This document shows, piece by piece, positions 31,761 to 39,819 of a stretch of DNA of 39,819 nt. Every line of letters begins with the position of its first letter. Within the stretch, counting starts at the first letter, position 1. The notes below the pieces were generated by a model. It did no database searches. It was not told where the DNA came from and saw nothing but the letters and a program-made list of their open reading frames with translations. The position numbers were made by a program, and so were the translations under genes. The stretch comes from a virus. Location: the IMG/VR virus record IMGVR_UViG_3300049846_002063, positions 1 through 39,819 of that record, one strand, 5' to 3'.

Positions 31761-32220
31761 TTGATGACACCCGTTTTAATTGTAATGTAAATCCTAACGC
31801 TCTGTCGCCTTTAAAGGAGACAAGTTCAAATCTAGCATTATTAATGCCAGGACCGTCTATAATAAAATATGTGGATGAAAATCCTTCTTGACTCATTGCT
31901 GCAAGAGAATCATAATCCATGCCTTGTTCATATCCATCAGCACCAATAAATGATGGAGTAAGGGGTCCTACCTCTACATCAACATCATCATTTGCGCCTT
32001 GAAGGTATGTTCTATTTGTAACGATTTTCACTTTAGGATTATATAAATAATCGTGTCGTATATCTGTTACTGTGCGTGTCTCGTAACCATCATCATTCCA
32101 TGGTGATGATTCGTAAGTTCTTGTGACTAATTTTACTGTAAATGGACGAAACCCTAGTTTACCAGCAATGCCCCTAAGTTTGTCAACTGTGGGCTTTAGT
32201 CTGTCTGCTAATGTAGGCAT
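31750..32220 (-). CDS. Head completion/neck protein (by position)
   Basis: A 156-residue protein following the connector at 32224 after 3 bases. 'FRPFTVKLVTRTYESSPWNDDGYETRTVTDI' and 'YFIIDGPGINNARFELVSFKGDRALGFTLQLKRV' read as a beta-barrel of the neck stopper kind. Position between the connector and the terminator-like gene agrees. Family uncertain. Confidence 0.5.
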   Translation of the reverse strand: MPTLADRLKPTVDKLRGIAGKLGFRPFTVKLVTRTYESSPWNDDGYETRTVTDIRHDYLYNPKVKIVTNRTYLQGANDDVDVEVGPLTPSFIGADGYEQGMDYDSLAAMSQEGFSSTYFIIDGPGINNARFELVSFKGDRALGFTLQLKRVSSNDD

Positions 32221-32223
32221 ACT

Positions 32224-32631
32224 TTATATGCCCCACGGAATACCATATTGGAATGGAGATCCTGACCATCCATCTCCAGTATATCCAGCATTACCATAGA
32301 CATCATTTACTACAGCTATACCGAAAAGAGTTGATAGTCTACCTACCCACATTCTACCAGCAGATCTTAATTCTGATTGAACTGAACCTTGAAAGAATTC
32401 AGGATCACCTTGACCAGCAGAGCTAATACCTGCTACATCTAATGCGATTGATGTTAATCTTGAATCTATGTCTGCTAATTTAGTAAGTATATCTTCTGTC
32501 TCAGCTTGTCCAGCTACATCATTTCCAAATAGTTCTATAGCAGACTCAAGTCTTGGATTTGATTGTGTATGAATATTCGGAAAACCTAAATAGAATCTAA
32601 TTTTTGTTTTTTGTAAATCTGTAAATGCCAT
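32224..32631 (-). CDS. Head-tail connector-like protein, 135 aa
   Basis: A 135-residue helical protein, first after the capsid gene. 'FTDLQKTKIRFYLGFPNIHTQSNPRLESAIELF' and 'LTKLADIDSRLTSIALDVAG' suit the helical adaptor proteins that attach to the portal. AGGAG before ATG 32631. Assigned mainly from order (capsid, connector, stopper, gp10-like, terminator). Confidence 0.55.
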   Translation of the reverse strand: MAFTDLQKTKIRFYLGFPNIHTQSNPRLESAIELFGNDVAGQAETEDILTKLADIDSRLTSIALDVAGISSAGQGDPEFFQGSVQSELRSAGRMWVGRLSTLFGIAVVNDVYGNAGYTGDGWSGSPFQYGIPWGI

Positions 32632-32653
32632 TTAGGCTCCTAATGTAAGAAGC

Positions 32654-32681
32654 GGGAACGTCGGCTTAAGCCGACGTTCCC
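32654..32681. terminator. Perfect 28-bp palindrome after the capsid gene
   Basis: GGGAACGTCGGCTT and its exact complement form an uninterrupted dyad, 14 bp per arm. It lies 16 bases after the capsid stop without a long T-tract, so it is probably an mRNA-protecting or partial-stop hairpin that keeps capsid mRNA high. Confidence 0.75.
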
Positions 32682-32696
32682 TTATAGTAGAACTAA

Positions 32697-33704
32697 TTAG
32701 AGCTGAACGTTCTTACGTACACCACATGTATTCGGCTTCTCTACAACAAGCTGAATCATGTTGCGAACTGCCGCTTTGCTGGCATGTGCAGTCTTAGCTA
32801 GTCTGATGTAGTCAAAATCAAACGGTAGACCGTCTGACATTAAACGACCTTCAACGCCAAGAGGAGCAGTGTAAGGAAGAGTTGTAGTATATACAAAGTT
32901 TGTATTGAGGTAATAGATTGTACCACCGGCAGTTGCGTCAGCATAACCGTCTTTATCCTCCACAAACATACAGCCTTCAATCATAACTGTCTCTAATGCA
33001 GACTCACCAAGTGCGACTCTGCCAACAGAGGTGGTTAATGTTTGGTATTGACGTTGAACATCAAATGTTTCAAGAACTTTCTTGAATACAGAAGGATGGC
33101 ATACGGCTAAGTTGGGGCGTTCACCTGAAGAAACTTTGATTTGTGCTAAGTCCTCACGAACTAAGGCTTTGGTCAAAGCTGTTGCAGAACCAGGTGCAGC
33201 TACATAGGGGCGCCATGCAGCATAAGCGCTGTCGCTACGGTCAATACCAGCATATTGATTTGTAGTGCTACCAATTGCGGTATTGAAGCCTACAAGACCA
33301 TTTGATGTAGTACCACCGAATAGTTGTGCGTTGATGTCAGAGCCCATTTTGCGGCTTGAATTGATTAATTGTTTTGCCCAGAGTTCAACGTTGCCAGCAG
33401 GATTTGCAGAAGCAGCAGCTTTTGCTAATGCTTCGTCTGTGACGTGAATACCTGATTCAAAGCGACCGTAGCTTAAAGACGCTGCTACTTGCGCATCACC
33501 ACCGAAGTCGGAGATCGTGGAGCCCTCGGCGTGGTTTGCAACTACAGCACCATCAAATTCAACAACCCAGCTAATGGTATTTGAACCACGTTTACTGGGA
33601 AGAATTGATAATGTAGTAGCAGCGCGGTTTAATTGTGACTTAATGTCATCTTTGTAAAGTGTTGCTAATTTAACTAATGAAGAGGTAACGGGTGTGTCGG
33701 ACAT
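32697..33704 (-). CDS. Major capsid protein, HK97-fold
   Basis: A 335-residue protein after the scaffold gene. 'SILPSKRGSNTISWVVEFDGAVVANHAEGSTISDFGGD' and 'YGRFESGIHVTDEALAKAAASANP' fit the N-arm/E-loop region, and 'LAQIKVSSGERPNLAVCHPSVFKKVLETF' the A-domain of HK97-type capsid proteins. Length, order and strong RBS (AGGA before ATG 33704) support the call. A palindromic hairpin follows. Confidence 0.85.
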   Translation of the reverse strand: MSDTPVTSSLVKLATLYKDDIKSQLNRAATTLSILPSKRGSNTISWVVEFDGAVVANHAEGSTISDFGGDAQVAASLSYGRFESGIHVTDEALAKAAASANPAGNVELWAKQLINSSRKMGSDINAQLFGGTTSNGLVGFNTAIGSTTNQYAGIDRSDSAYAAWRPYVAAPGSATALTKALVREDLAQIKVSSGERPNLAVCHPSVFKKVLETFDVQRQYQTLTTSVGRVALGESALETVMIEGCMFVEDKDGYADATAGGTIYYLNTNFVYTTTLPYTAPLGVEGRLMSDGLPFDFDYIRLAKTAHASKAAVRNMIQLVVEKPNTCGVRKNVQL

Positions 33705-33733
33705 GTTGTTTTCCTATTTTATTATTTATAGTT

Positions 33734-34405
33734 TTAAATTTCTAGACCTGGATTTTCCAGAGCAAATAGGAGCGCCTTTTCCTCAATAGTTAATTGTTGA
33801 TGCTGAGAGGTATTCACGGCAGCAACAGAATTAGGCTTGACTCCTGGAGCGGGTTTTGTAACTTTTGGTTTGACAGCTAAATATCTTGAGCCTTTTTCGG
33901 ACTTTAGAAATTCTGAAACGCCAGAAGCTAAATCATATTCAGTTTCATTATAGTTGAAGACCGCTCCTCCGTCTTCACTAAGTTTTACGCTACTCATTAA
34001 ATGAGGGACTAATAATTCTTGAATCTCTGGGGAGACTTTATTTCCTAGCATTGATACAATGGCAGATTCAGCCTCTTTTGCGTGGGCTTTTCGTGCGGCT
34101 TCTTTTGCTTGTGCCTCTGCCTCACGATTACGTCTCTCTAATTTTTCTACCTTTTGTAATAATTTTTGGACAGCAGGATCATTCACCTTGTCAGCGGGCA
34201 GATCATCGTCCTCTTGTGCAGGTGCAGGAGCGGTAGCAGTTTTCTTTGCTGCTTTTCTAGCCTCGGCTTGGACGGCTTTTCTAATCTCTGCTTGAATAAT
34301 TTTTTGTAGTTCGGAAAGATTTACACCTTCCCCTACATTATTATTGTTGGTTGATTGTTCCTCTACGGGTGTATTTTGTGCATCTGTGATCATATTTTGT
34401 GTCAT
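33734..34405 (-). CDS. Scaffolding protein
   Basis: A 223-residue protein, mostly charged and helical, with long coiled coils in the N-terminal half (about 28-115) and a 'PAPGVKPN' linker before a short C-terminal helix. Such proteins line the procapsid interior during assembly and leave or are digested. It sits between portal and capsid. No protease domain is visible. AGGAG precedes ATG 34405. Confidence 0.8.
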   Translation of the reverse strand: MTQNMITDAQNTPVEEQSTNNNNVGEGVNLSELQKIIQAEIRKAVQAEARKAAKKTATAPAPAQEDDDLPADKVNDPAVQKLLQKVEKLERRNREAEAQAKEAARKAHAKEAESAIVSMLGNKVSPEIQELLVPHLMSSVKLSEDGGAVFNYNETEYDLASGVSEFLKSEKGSRYLAVKPKVTKPAPGVKPNSVAAVNTSQHQQLTIEEKALLFALENPGLEI

Positions 34406-34417
34406 TTATACTCCTAA

Positions 34418-35917
34418 TTATTCGTTTTCGTCGGTATTTTCTTCTGAATCTTCGCCTTCAACCTCGGGAATTGCTACGCCTATAGGTGTGGTCTCATCGA
34501 CTTCCTCTTCCTTTTCAGCACCACCTAAGTACAAGTCTTCATTATTCACTTGTTGTCGTGCTTTATCTGACAAGTCGGGAACTAAGGCATTAGCAAATCT
34601 AATTGTAAATTCCTTCATCGCTGTAGGTTGAATGTATATATTCGGTAATTCTTTTGCTATTGTAATTAGTGTCTCAGGATCCATGGTCTGTATTTTCTCA
34701 AAACCCTCGACGCACCACTCAATTTCATCACCCCTAGCGTCGGATATGAATTGGTATGTTTTTTCAATAGCCTCTCTCACAAGCACTCCATAATTTTTAA
34801 TCATTGTCATACCAGTTGACTTGTCAATCATTTTCGCAGAAGCAGATCTCCATGCAAATGATTTATTTTCAACATTGCTAAAATGCATATTTCCAACCCT
34901 ATAAAGATCGTCTCTTGACAGAGCTACTGCATTAGCTATATTAGGCATGGCAGATGAATCTGGTTCTAAGAACTTGACATCATCTTGGCTTCCTAGAATA
35001 ATGGCTGTTTTTGAGCGTAACATATTTTCTGCTGTCTCAGGCTTCTCACATTTGAATACGGGTTGTGAAAAACTGGATTTTGCTAATGTCCATTGATTTG
35101 CAACCTCAGCTCGTATATTGCGAACCTGCGGAGCATAAAGCGAATCGCCTAGGAATTCGCCTTCTGGAATATCAATTAAAATCACGGGAACTTCATCAAA
35201 TCCATGTTCATATGTTGTTGCATGTCCTACATCAGACATGACATTAGGAACCGCACTTCCAAGCCATTTAACATCAAATCTATATATATTCCTCTTATCA
35301 TAAATTAGATATGTTTCATGGGTTGTCATATTTTCATCCCATGGTGAGTCATGATAGCAGGATACTTTTCTTATTTTACACCAGTCTAGTTTTCCATTTT
35401 CATTATATTTCCAGTCAAGCAATTCCTCAGCATCAAATGCGTCAAGTTTTATCGTTGACATTAGCGATTCTGCTGACTTTTTTGTTAATGGCATATATTC
35501 ATCTGAATCTACTAAAGGCGTAACAATTCTCCATCCTGCCCTTTTCTGATGCGCTGCGTCTGTAAATACTTTTCTTACAAATGAGTCTAAATCTGTACCC
35601 TTACCGTCAACATCTTCTCTAAAGATTTTGTATGCTTCTGGTACATCACTGTTTTCATCTTCTGGGCGTACAACAATAGGATGCTCAAACAAGAATCCTG
35701 CTGTAAAGTTTACCACAACAGACATATGATTTGTATGGCACATTTTCGCCAAATTCTTTTTTAATTCGGTGACATAATATGGATCTGTTGCTGACGGTGT
35801 AATGAACTCACCTATTCTGTCCTCATATTTTTCTCCGCCGCTGTATAATGCTTTTAAATTCTTTATTCTCTCTACATTGTAACTTTTGTTTGTTTTTTGT
35901 AAAATACCATATCGCAT
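34418..35917 (-). CDS. Portal protein
   Basis: A 499-residue portal forming the ring by which DNA enters the head. It follows the large terminase and precedes scaffold and capsid. 'ALYSGGEKYEDRIGEF', 'NHMSVVVNFTAGFLFEHPIVV', 'NGKLDWCKIRKVSCYHDSPWDENMTTHETYLIYDKRNIYRFDVKW' and 'FKCEKPETAENML' match the SPP1-like portal pattern. The C-terminus is acidic and probably disordered. AAGG precedes ATG 35917. Confidence 0.85.
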   Translation of the reverse strand: MRYGILQKTNKSYNVERIKNLKALYSGGEKYEDRIGEFITPSATDPYYVTELKKNLAKMCHTNHMSVVVNFTAGFLFEHPIVVRPEDENSDVPEAYKIFREDVDGKGTDLDSFVRKVFTDAAHQKRAGWRIVTPLVDSDEYMPLTKKSAESLMSTIKLDAFDAEELLDWKYNENGKLDWCKIRKVSCYHDSPWDENMTTHETYLIYDKRNIYRFDVKWLGSAVPNVMSDVGHATTYEHGFDEVPVILIDIPEGEFLGDSLYAPQVRNIRAEVANQWTLAKSSFSQPVFKCEKPETAENMLRSKTAIILGSQDDVKFLEPDSSAMPNIANAVALSRDDLYRVGNMHFSNVENKSFAWRSASAKMIDKSTGMTMIKNYGVLVREAIEKTYQFISDARGDEIEWCVEGFEKIQTMDPETLITIAKELPNIYIQPTAMKEFTIRFANALVPDLSDKARQQVNNEDLYLGGAEKEEEVDETTPIGVAIPEVEGEDSEENTDENE

Positions 35918-35944
35918 GTTTTAGCCTTTATGTAATTATATATC

Positions 35945-38332
35945 TTAAAATATTCCAACTGGTGCATTAATAACAAATGGTTTAAATGACTTCTCTTCGT
36001 ACAATGCAGTGAAAGCCCACACAAGAGCATCCAGACGATCGGGTGACTTATTCGTACCCTTTTTAAAAGCCTCGCCTTCTGGATCAAAGGTGCGCATTTG
36101 TGTCTCTAATAATACGAATTCCTTACAGTGAAATATCTTATTTTGCTCGTAGAGTGCGGCTACAGGTTCTGCTCGGGTCATTTTTCCTCTTGACGCTGTC
36201 ACCAGTTTTACAGGAATATTTGGAGCCAAGGATTTAAATACAGATTCTAGCCACATTCCTCCTTGATTTTTCTCCACAACAATATAGTCTGCATTATATG
36301 TTCTAAATGCTTCTATAGCGACGCTCGCAGCATGATTAGCTGTACCTACACAGGAGAGATCCGCAAATACAAAACCCCTCTCTCCATTTTTACCAGCCAC
36401 AATTATTCCATGCTCATTGGATTTACCATTATTGCTCATTGCAGGGTCAACAGAAACAACAATCTTTTCACAATTCTCTGGTAATATTACTCCACGCTGA
36501 ATCCAGTTTTCTTTAAATAGAACTCCAGAATCATCAAGAATTTTTGCATAAATCTCTTGTTGACCCAATCTTGTGTTGGCGTTCTTCTTTAAATGCTTTA
36601 TATACTTTCTAGTTAGATTTTGTGCATTTTGAAAAGAGTCACCCTCGGTCACATAACAGTCACTGTCATTCATTAATTCTATAAGCAATTGTCCAGCGAC
36701 AATTTTCGGCGTTGTTGTAATTATTGCTTTTGACCCGCCTTTTCGTAATGCTAATACAGCTTGATCCCAAGTATCTTTTAGATTATAATAGCTAGCCAAC
36801 TCATCGAACCACGCTCCTGACAAGTTGTTTCCACGCACCGCGTCAGGAGTGTCAGAAGAAAAGGAATATATCTGTACGCCATTTACTAATGTTAATGTTA
36901 AATCCTTCCTGTCGAAAGCCGCCTTGACTCCCATACGCTTAAATGTTTCAACAAGACCGGAATCTCCAAGGATTTGATTTCTCTTAATATCATTGAGAGA
37001 GCGTCCGAATATTCCGTAACGTCCTGCATTCTTGTCTGCCCAACATTCTCGAGCAAGCCATTCGGAAGCCGTGCGCGTATTGTGTGTTGCTATAAACGAT
37101 TCTGTGACTAAGAAGGTTGAAGTGGGAGAGTCTACTTTAATGCATTTTGTCGGAACGGATTCTACTTCTGAAATCTTTGTGATATACCTTCTATTTATTC
37201 TCAATATTTGATTTGTTGACTTATTTATTTTTGATACTTTTCTAGATAATTTAAATACATCATATGTTGTTGAAAAATGTATTCTATATCTATCCTTCTT
37301 TAGTGATGCTTTTATTCCTAGACTACATACCAATTCATACATTTGTTTTGCTAGTACTGGAATAACAGAGCAGAACTCCATATTCCTGCTGTTCTTTTCA
37401 ACGCAGCCGTCTGTATCCATTAAGCCTTGTAGTAATAGCATTCTTTGTTGCTTTGATGCCCTTAAATACATAGATGGAATATGTTTATTATTTATTAAAT
37501 TCAGCTCTTTAAGGGTTGCTCGTAAGTCATTGATTCTAAAGCGCGAAGCCCTTTCTGCACATTTCCTTGTATCTGTGACTGAATATCCATATGAGGTAAT
37601 TATTGATCTTAATTCCTCTATGTCATCATCTGCTTGGGTTATTATAGCGTCTCTGGAATCGCCATCACCAAGCCATACACCTAATATATATGGATGAATT
37701 GGTAAGTCTTTTTCCTCACATTCTATTATAGCATTATCTATACTATATTCCAATTCTCTTCCAGTATTATAATTACTGATAATATCTTTCATTCCAAACA
37801 CATTTTCGTACATCGGCACGAATTGTGTTTTTCTGTCTTTACGCTCTAATTGTTTTCGTTCCTGCTTTGTTCTAAGATGCCATAAATGATTTTCATCGGC
37901 AACTATACTACTACCGTCATCAAATTCTACTTTGTAGCATTTGTTTCCAATCCATATAGGTGATGTGTAGGTTACTTTGGTTTCTCTGCCATTCATGTCG
38001 TATACAGTGTCACCAACAGAGATCTCTCCCATTGTTTTAAACCCGGATGTGGTAGGTATTTTCTCACCCACCCACAGCGCTTTTCCCCAACCCCTCCCAG
38101 CAAGAATAAGCCAATAACTCCACGGATCTGGCGGTGGTAACTGATTAGGTCTGGCTATATACTCCCACTTTGTTGTTAATTCATTTTGTTCAAATGGTGA
38201 GAGTTTACCAAGAATAGCATCCTGCTTATCCTTTGGCAATTGTTTTAATTTATCAAAGAATTTGTCCCTATAGGACTTCTGCCCCTCCGGCATCCACCAT
38301 CTAATTTTGTTTGGGTCAATAATTAGCGACAC
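35945..38332 (-). CDS. terL: Terminase large subunit interrupted by an intein
   Basis: A 795-residue precursor starting GTG 38332 (AAGG upstream), whose start overlaps the previous gene. Residues 1-84 and 419-795 form a 461-residue large terminase, the normal length. The Walker A motif is 'LAGRGWGK|T', cut by the intein between Lys84 and Thr419. Walker B is 'GAWFDELASY', and the nuclease residues are in 'VSVDPAMS', 'IVVEKNQGG' and 'SPDRLDALVWA'. The enzyme pumps DNA into the head with ATP and cuts it. It is inactive until the intein splices itself out. Confidence 0.93.
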   Translation of the reverse strand: MSLIIDPNKIRWWMPEGQKSYRDKFFDKLKQLPKDKQDAILGKLSPFEQNELTTKWEYIARPNQLPPPDPWSYWLILAGRGWGKALWVGEKIPTTSGFKTMGEISVGDTVYDMNGRETKVTYTSPIWIGNKCYKVEFDDGSSIVADENHLWHLRTKQERKQLERKDRKTQFVPMYENVFGMKDIISNYNTGRELEYSIDNAIIECEEKDLPIHPYILGVWLGDGDSRDAIITQADDDIEELRSIITSYGYSVTDTRKCAERASRFRINDLRATLKELNLINNKHIPSMYLRASKQQRMLLLQGLMDTDGCVEKNSRNMEFCSVIPVLAKQMYELVCSLGIKASLKKDRYRIHFSTTYDVFKLSRKVSKINKSTNQILRINRRYITKISEVESVPTKCIKVDSPTSTFLVTESFIATHNTRTASEWLARECWADKNAGRYGIFGRSLNDIKRNQILGDSGLVETFKRMGVKAAFDRKDLTLTLVNGVQIYSFSSDTPDAVRGNNLSGAWFDELASYYNLKDTWDQAVLALRKGGSKAIITTTPKIVAGQLLIELMNDSDCYVTEGDSFQNAQNLTRKYIKHLKKNANTRLGQQEIYAKILDDSGVLFKENWIQRGVILPENCEKIVVSVDPAMSNNGKSNEHGIIVAGKNGERGFVFADLSCVGTANHAASVAIEAFRTYNADYIVVEKNQGGMWLESVFKSLAPNIPVKLVTASRGKMTRAEPVAALYEQNKIFHCKEFVLLETQMRTFDPEGEAFKKGTNKSPDRLDALVWAFTALYEEKSFKPFVINAPVGIF
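37079..38080 (-). mobile_element. Class 3 intein with LAGLIDADG homing endonuclease in terL
   Basis: A 334-residue intein, residues 85-418 of the precursor. It begins with Ala1 ('ALWVGEKIPT') in place of the usual Cys/Ser, and ends 'ATHN' before a +1 Thr. All residues of the class 3 signature are present: Trp67 two after the block B His65 ('NHLWHL'), Cys313 at the block F position of the usual Asp ('TKCIKVD'), and Thr332 before the final His-Asn. In class 3 inteins that Cys attacks first. Between them lie two LAGLIDADG motifs ('LGVWLGDGD' at 133-141 and 'LLLQGLMDTDG' at 215-225), so the element can home. Confidence 0.9.
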
Positions 38333-38565
38333 AATAATTCCTTATACGATATTTTTGACTTGAACTTCACTCTGGTTTCAATGCGCTTTCTTCCTCTGGG
38401 GCATTTCTTTAGCCTGAGATATTTTATTGTGGTATTATGTATTAATGTCTCAATTGTTGGCATGGCAATATTTACGGAATTTGGAGAGACATTAAAGTAG
38501 TAATTCAACGTCCTTTCGCTAATATTTGCAAAATGCTTTATTGAGGAAAATATAAATTCGCTCAT
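38323..38565 (-). CDS. Small basic hypothetical protein, 80 aa
   Basis: An 80-residue protein with a strong ribosome site (AGGAGGAG) before ATG 38565 and a C-terminus overlapping the terL start by 10 bases. It is strongly basic in the second half ('LRLKKCPRGRKRIETRVKFKSK'), which suggests nucleic-acid binding. The opening resembles a small helical domain. It lies between the putative small and the large terminase; it may assist packaging. No family is recognised. Confidence 0.65.
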   Translation of the reverse strand: MSEFIFSSIKHFANISERTLNYYFNVSPNSVNIAMPTIETLIHNTTIKYLRLKKCPRGRKRIETRVKFKSKISYKELLCR

Positions 38566-38639
38566 TGACTCCTCCTGCTGGTGAGTTATATTTAGAGGTG
38601 TGACACGGCAGCGATAATATGCTAATATTGGAATAACAT

Positions 38640-38668
38640 TACCCTGTAGGAATTCGTCCTATGGGGTA
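38640..38668 (+). terminator. 12-bp hairpin followed by a T-rich stretch (plus strand)
   Basis: TACCCTGTAGGA pairs with TCCTATGGGGTA (two G-T pairs), loop ATTCG, followed by TTTGTTTTTATT. Oriented to stop rightward (antisense) transcription, although no rightward gene is seen in this part. It may also serve as a processing hairpin between the two leftward genes. Confidence 0.5.
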
Positions 38669-38688
38669 TTTGTTTTTATTATGGAATA

Positions 38689-39027
38689 TCATTCTATTAT
38701 CCATTCTATCACTAATTCCCTCTTCTGTTTCCGCGTTAATAATAGATAGGAATATTTCTTATAGAATGCAATATCTAAAAGCTCATCGTATAGCCGATTC
38801 TGGTTAAACTTGCTCAGATTCGACCCGCGCCTGTTATATTCCCTTAATTTATCATTATAGTCCTTGCACCAACATAAGTATGACATAAGCTCAAAGTCTT
38901 CATCACTGCCATTTTGTATTGCTTCTCTGAAAATTATAGCATCCCTTTTTACCATCGGCAGTTTCTCTTTTCTCCAAATGTTGAATCTATTATGCATATT
39001 CTTCATTCTATTATAATATATCATCAA
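38689..39027 (-). CDS. Hypothetical protein, 112 aa
   Basis: A 112-residue basic helical protein. Start TTG 39027 (GAGG 8 bases upstream) is preferred; ATG 39024 follows at once. It contains many aromatic residues and Lys/Arg ('RFNIWRKEKLPMVKRDAIIF', 'LLLTRKQKRELVIEWIIE'), without a recognised domain. It lies just after the putative small terminase in the leftward order. Confidence 0.6.
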   Translation of the reverse strand: MMIYYNRMKNMHNRFNIWRKEKLPMVKRDAIIFREAIQNGSDEDFELMSYLCWCKDYNDKLREYNRRGSNLSKFNQNRLYDELLDIAFYKKYSYLLLTRKQKRELVIEWIIE

Positions 39028-39358
39028 GACAATCGCCTCTGTATAGGTTATAATTTGATGTTATTATGTTCATGGTGTAATTTTGGTTAAGAGAGAATCG
39101 CAAAAAGACATAGCAAAAATGCCGGTAAAACGCAGTTTGAATTTGGTTTGTGTAGGGGTGAAAAACAGGGTTGGCATGTTAATCATTGGTCAATGTCTAG
39201 ATTTTCAAAAACCTTCCTGACCAGGAGCCGTGCCTACATGTAGGTAGAATTTTTGATCATGCTACGTGTAGGTGCTCATGAGCGCGCCACTTCATATATC
39301 CTCAGCACTACACTACCATATATATAACGCGCCATCATCTGTGCCAGAATTGGAGCCT
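39028..39358. other. 331-bp intergenic stretch with palindromes
   Basis: No convincing gene is present. It holds the perfect palindromes CCTACATGTAGG (39233-39244) and GCTCATGAGC (39274-39283), and a GTAGGTGCTCAT copy at 39268-39279 that matches the repeat cluster at 596-699 on the other side of the putative small terminase. It may be part of a packaging or control site. Confidence 0.5.
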
Positions 39359-39819
39359 CTATGTGCCAGATTCATCGCCAAGAGTGGAGACAATGGACTC
39401 ATCATTATCGTAAGTGTCCGTAATCTCATTAGATTCTGGCGTGTCACCATCTTCTGTAAGAACATTGTCGTCCTCATCCACCATGATTTGGTCCAGCTTG
39501 CGCCTTAAAAGGTCCTGGTCCGCCTCCTCCACTGCAATCCTTATGCCCTTCTCTGTCCACTCCAGAAGGTCTGCATATATGCGCAGGTAGGACTGCATTA
39601 CGTTATGTGACTCCCTAAGCTGTTTAGTTAGCTGACCGTACAGCGGAGTAGATGGTGATAGTGAGCGAATACATCCCTGAATGTAGTCAATATCTGATTT
39701 GTTTTTATTAATAATATCCAGTGTAGTATTCACGACTATTGGCACGTTTGTTGCGACAGAGTCGCGGGCGAATACCATCGTATGTAGGTTCTTCTCTGCT
39801 AGGGCACGCTTTATTTTTT
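39359..39819 (-). CDS. Putative terminase small subunit, C-terminal part (gene begins at 1-545)
   Basis: This is the remainder of the 292-residue gene that crosses the circular join. In the circular genome the frame runs from 545 down to 1 and on from 39692 to 39359 without interruption; bases 39693-39819 repeat 1-127. The part encoded here is helical ('LTKQLRESHNVMQSYLRIYADLLEW') with a long acidic, probably disordered tail (about 40 residues rich in Asp and Glu), which in small terminases often contacts the motor. Confidence 0.5.
   Translation of the reverse strand, partial: KIKRALAEKNLHTMVFARDSVATNVPIVVNTTLDIINKNKSDIDYIQGCIRSLSPSTPLYGQLTKQLRESHNVMQSYLRIYADLLEWTEKGIRIAVEEADQDLLRRKLDQIMVDEDDNVLTEDGDTPESNEITDTYDNDESIVSTLGDESGT
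39693..39819. repeat. Terminal direct repeat (right copy)
   Basis: Identical to 1-127; see the left copy. It marks where the circular sequence was cut. Confidence 0.93.

Noticed and set aside
1-39819. TGTAGG seems over-represented on the plus strand, like a Chi or uptake signal
   Set aside because: In the leftward genes nearly every case I checked is the codon pair CCT-ACA for Pro-Thr, so codon choice explains it. Only the phased cluster at 596-699 and the copies near 39240-39270 stand outside this.

Overview
The window is a complete circular genome of a contractile-tailed (myovirus-type) double-stranded DNA phage with a tyrosine integrase, so it is probably temperate. It is low in GC and tightly packed, with classical Shine-Dalgarno sites. 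The first 127 bases are repeated exactly as the last 127 (1-127 = 39693-39819), as left by an assembler on a circular molecule. The unique length is therefore about 39,692 bp, and one gene, the putative small terminase, is cut by the linearisation point. The host cannot be named. Two lipoproteins and a Mu/P2-type baseplate fit a Gram-negative host, but that is inference.

Layout. (1) Leftward genes from 2969 down through the contig join to 39359: uncharacterised small proteins, an HTH-type protein, a membrane-anchored protein, then the putative small terminase, with clustered short repeats beside it. (2) Rightward genes 3120-5678: eight small genes, including two lipoproteins, in two blocks that each have their own sigma70-like promoter, closed by hairpin terminators. 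(3) Leftward 5861-8467: tyrosine integrase with a clear promoter and a repeat-rich upstream region, a winged-helix-like protein that looks leaderless, and a RuvC-like resolvase. (4) 8480-9138: a 660-bp non-coding stretch with two 11-bp-period repeat arrays, several hairpins, a G-quadruplex-type tract and an alternating CG tract; this is the best candidate for an origin or control region. (5) Leftward late genes from 39.0 kb down to 9.1 kb, in physical order: large terminase (split by an intein), portal, scaffold, major capsid, connectors, sheath, tube, chaperone, tape measure, DNA-circularisation protein, hub, spike, a proline-rich repeat protein, gp25, baseplate J, gp48-like protein, collagen-like fibre, lectin-like protein, glycosyltransferase, thioredoxin, holin-like protein, endolysin.

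Two selfish elements are present. The first is a full LAGLIDADG intein in the Walker A loop of the large terminase; it starts with Ala and carries all residues of the Trp-Cys-Thr signature of class 3 inteins. The second is a free-standing GIY-YIG endonuclease gene, the only rightward gene inside the late block. A long hairpin hides its ribosome binding site, and a TATAAATG box lies inside the hairpin arm, the arrangement known for I-TevI of phage T4.

No polymerase, helicase, primase or recognisable CI-type repressor is visible. Replication probably leans on the host, or one of the unknown genes does the job.
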